A DNA stretch of 64,000 nucleotides, from NCBI RefSeq assembly GCF_033958435.1, contig NC_134137.1:243458501-243522500 (forward strand). Direction: 5' to 3'. The notes beneath the pieces are model-generated. The model made no database searches. It was given only the letters and a program-made list of their open reading frames with translations, and was not told the DNA's origin. The stretch's first letter is position 1. Every line of letters begins with the position of its first letter. Below are positions 62,690 through 64,000 of this stretch, in pieces. The translations under genes were made by a program, and so were the position numbers. The stretch comes from Carettochelys insculpta (lineage: Eukaryota; Chordata; Testudines; Carettochelyidae).

Positions 62690-63440
62690 GGCCCCATCCC
62701 CTGCTGCACCCCAAACACCTCCTCCACCGGCCCCAGCTCAGAACCCGCACTCCCAGCCAGCGCCTTCACACCCTCCTGCACCCCAGCTCAGAATGTGGGA
62801 AGGGCTGTGAGCTGAGGTGGGGACTGAGGTGTGTGAGAGTTGAAGGCACAGGGGTGGGGCCAGAGAGGAGGGGTTCAAGGTGTGGGAAGGGGATCTGGGA
62901 TGGGGCAAAGGAGTGGGATTCTGGGGGCTGAGGTGGGGCTGGGGATGAAGGGTTTGGGGTGCCGCAGGGGGCTGTGGGTCAGGGAGGGCAGGGCTGTGTC
63001 AGGCTTATCTCGGGCAGTTCCCCATCAGTGGTGCAGCAAGGCTAATGCAATCTCCCTGTCTGTCCTGGCTCCTCACTGCTCCCTGGAAGCAGCTAGCGGG
63101 GTCAGTGCCTAGGTGAGGAGAAGTGTTAGGAGGTTCCGTGGGCTACTCTCACCCACAGCCCCTTCCCTGCTCCCTCTGGCTGGGTCCCAACCAAAGAAAA
63201 GGCAGAGATGGTGCTTGGGGTGGAAGCAGCATGTGAAGCTCCATGCCTCCCTCTCTCCACCCCCCAGCCTATGGCTACTTCCCAAGTGCAGCGCAGTGCC
63301 AGGACAGGTGGGGAGCCGTCTGCCTAAGTCCTGCAGCACCACCAGCCGGACTCTGAATGGCCTGGTCTGTCAGGGTTAACCGGAATTCCCTTTCGACTGG
63401 GCTTTCCGGTCGAAAACTGGGCACCTGGTCACCCTACTGT
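62690..63440 (-). repeat. Dispersed GC-rich repeat ending in GGTCACCCT
   Basis: On the minus strand it begins AGGGTGACCAGGTGCCCAG, then 'tttcgaccggaaagcccag' and 'ggaattccggttaaccctg', and runs into G/C-rich low-complexity sequence. The AGGGTGACCAG opening is a frequent turtle repeat start as I remember. Class not assigned. Confidence 0.5.
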
Positions 63441-63774
63441 AAATGGGACAACAAGAAAAATTAAAAGCAAAAAAACAAACCCAACCACTGTTATTGTGTC
63501 ATTCCAGAACCACAAGTGTTTTGGTCTTGCTGCTGTCACTGAGAGACAGACCTGAGAGGCTCGCTCCCAGAAAGAAAAAGAGAAAATTTTTCCCAAGTCA
63601 ACAACACAACATCTATTTCAGCGAATAATCACAACACACACTTTCAGCCCAGGATCAAGCTGTGAATTGAAAGCAAAACAGAGGCTTAGCTAATTCACAA
63701 AAACACTCTCTGCCTCACCCTAGTTTTCACACTACTTATACAGTTACTGGGTTGTGACTGATGTCACATATTAT

Positions 63775-63915
63775 TACAACTTTATCACTTTCCTTTATTA
63801 TTCATATTATTTTACTGCCTAGGGACTTTGACTGAGATTAGGGCCCCATTGTGTCAGGCACTGTAAAATTTAGTGTGAGAGACAGTCTCTGCCCTGACAA
63901 AATTACAGTCAAAGC
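63775..63915 (-). repeat. L3/MIR-like 3' tail repeat, reversed
   Basis: On the minus strand: 'gtcagggcagagactgtctc', 'gcctgacacaatggggccct' and then 'aataatatgaataataaagg'. Confidence 0.55.
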
Positions 63916-64000
63916 TAGCAAAGCAGACAAATGGTTGGGAGGAAAGGATCTCACATTCAAAGCAGAGTGAAAAACATCATGGTCTGCAAAGCACACTAAG

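Overview
The window is vertebrate nuclear DNA, and a sauropsid, most likely a turtle (crocodilian less likely), is the best guess. It carries the 3' two thirds of one single-copy gene, ETV6 (TEL, an ETS-family transcriptional repressor), on the minus strand, split by long introns. The background holds CR1-type LINE pieces, well-preserved MIR/CORE-SINE and L3-like relics, and many short DNA transposons of hAT type and PIF/Harbinger type. This mix of CR1, readable MIR and abundant MITEs fits a slowly evolving turtle-like genome. The species call is inference from repeat content only.

Layout. Positions 1-1830 hold two LINE reverse-transcriptase remnants in opposite orientation. Positions 1831-9600 are intergenic DNA downstream of ETV6, with a 585-bp terminal-inverted-repeat element, CR1 ends and MITE pieces, and no supported gene. 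Positions ~9600-13582 are the probable ETV6 3'UTR, a block with few repeats. Six coding exons follow on the minus strand: exon 8 (13583-13688), exon 7 (15346-15446), exon 6 (17623-17765), exon 5 (37797-38342), exon 4 (42370-42504) and exon 3 (46763-46927). From 46928 to the end is intron 2. Exons 1 and 2 were not found and should lie beyond 64000.

The six exons join in phase to give 1196 coding bases, codons 55-452 by human numbering. Every exon length equals the human length as I remember it. They encode the end-to-end polymerising PNT/SAM domain (exons 3-4), the central repression linker (exon 5) and the ETS DNA-binding domain plus C-terminal tail (exons 6-8). Nothing else in the window is a supported protein-coding gene. 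The many other open frames are low-complexity or palindromic repeat sequence.

The most unusual content is in the repeats. There are two 436-bp near-perfect palindromes (34132-34567 and 55038-55473). A fold-back element family has 11-12 bp target duplications. That family and Harbinger-like MITEs are nested in each other in both directions (20.4 kb and 46 kb). Two MITEs sit back to back around one 3-bp target site (60.1-60.6 kb). A 1.2-kb strongly strand-asymmetric G-rich element has inverted-repeat ends (49.5-50.7 kb). I found no sign of a novel gene system; the interesting biology here is transposon structure inside the introns of a conserved regulator.
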